Shown piece by piece: positions 20,841-21,124 of a DNA stretch of 21,124 bases. Every line of letters begins with the position of its first letter. Position 1 is the stretch's first letter. The stretch comes from a virus. The notes beneath the pieces are model-generated. The model was not told where the DNA came from, did not search any database, and saw nothing but the letters and a program-made list of their open reading frames with translations. The translations under genes were made by a program, and so were the position numbers. Location: the IMG/VR virus record IMGVR_UViG_3300024226_000050, positions 1 to 21,124 of that record; one strand, written 5' to 3'.

Positions 20841-21124
20841 TACTTATATCTCTTTGTCAGTCTAGTGTAAGGATAAACCTTGTCTCGCCACTTAGCTGTA
20901 ACGTCTTGCTGCTTCCTACCCATAAAGAGTAATGTCCAAACAGGCTCATCACAATGTACTCTATGGTACTCGTCACTCCTTACTACATTAATAAACTTAG
21001 AGTGCCTAGTAGTAACAAGTCCTGCTACTTCTACATCTTCCCAGTAACTACCCTTCAGTAAGAAGGATACAAAGTTACCTTCGTGGTTATGGTATATCTG
21101 TTCTATTGGGTATATCTTACTAAG
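20840..21124 (-). CDS. Cupin-like protein, 3' end only
   Basis: The last 94 codons of a gene running off the right edge. The pattern is that of a cupin (double-stranded beta-helix) domain: H-N-H-E-G near the start of the visible part (residues 12-16), SFLLKGSYWED (20-30) as the central strands, and SDEYHRVHCDEPVWTLLFMGRK (50-71) as the second cupin motif with a conserved His. The end is basic (KWRDKVYPYTRLTKRYK). Cupins bind metal and can be dioxygenases, epimerases or only binding modules; the substrate is unknown. Being in the leftward arm upstream of the tail genes is unusual for a metabolic enzyme. The stop overlaps the ATG of the basic protein. The start and any N-terminal domain lie outside the window. 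Confidence 0.65.
   Translation of the reverse strand, partial: LSKIYPIEQIYHNHEGNFVSFLLKGSYWEDVEVAGLVTTRHSKFINVVRSDEYHRVHCDEPVWTLLFMGRKQQDVTAKWRDKVYPYTRLTKRYK

Noticed and set aside
1-21124. CRISPR arrays, insertion sequences, integrase or attachment sites
   Set aside because: I saw no regularly spaced repeats, transposase, integrase or att-like duplication; the window looks like a strictly lytic phage core.

Overview
The window is about half of the genome of a tailed phage of the T7 supergroup (podovirus-type short tail), most likely infecting an aquatic Gram-negative bacterium. Three things support this. It has a full T7-like replication set: primase-helicase, family A DNA polymerase, acidic-tailed SSB, 5'-3' exonuclease and endonuclease I. 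It has a virion module whose order matches T7 genes 11-16. It carries an aerobic class I ribonucleotide reductase (nrdB-nrdA), a common cargo of marine podoviruses such as the SIO1/VpV262 (Zobellviridae-like) and cyanophage groups. The exact family is an inference. No RNA polymerase gene is visible here, and the promoters I can find look sigma70-like, so the host polymerase probably transcribes at least these arms.

Layout: two convergent arms meet at about 12,467. Rightward arm (1-12,465): a 268-base left leader with two hairpins; a block of tiny early genes (269-1256), including a 26-codon membrane peptide; an ArdC-type antirestriction metalloprotease-fold protein (1272-2168); a second block of small, overlapping genes (2238-3556), including a 56-aa membrane protein, a zinc-ribbon protein and a DUF3310 protein; then replication and nucleotide metabolism (3553-12,465): primase-helicase with a built-in second start, DNA polymerase, SSB, exonuclease, endonuclease I, metallophosphoesterase, a small hydrophobic protein, NrdB and NrdA. 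Leftward arm (21,124 down to 12,469): a partial cupin-like protein, a basic protein, a head-tail adaptor, a small beta-rich protein, a tail hub/nozzle protein, a tail fibre or tip protein, a short GNAT-like protein, two internal virion proteins and a 952-aa ejection protein.

The genes work together as follows. Early proteins probably defend against restriction and redirect the host. The replication proteins copy the genome and recycle host DNA (exonuclease plus endonuclease I) while RNR supplies dNTPs. The leftward arm builds the tail and the injected core. Genes are packed with ATGA and TAATG overlaps throughout, implying translational coupling.

The most interesting signals are: (i) an in-frame internal start with a strong Shine-Dalgarno (SD) just after the primase zinc ribbon, mirroring T7 gp4A/4B; (ii) a good sigma70-like promoter placed so that the adaptor mRNA would start at its ATG (leaderless); (iii) a C(UUCG)G hairpin upstream of nrdB; (iv) early-gene SD sequences inside small hairpins; (v) a non-standard E-x3-H spacing at the metal site of NrdB; (vi) several very short genes.
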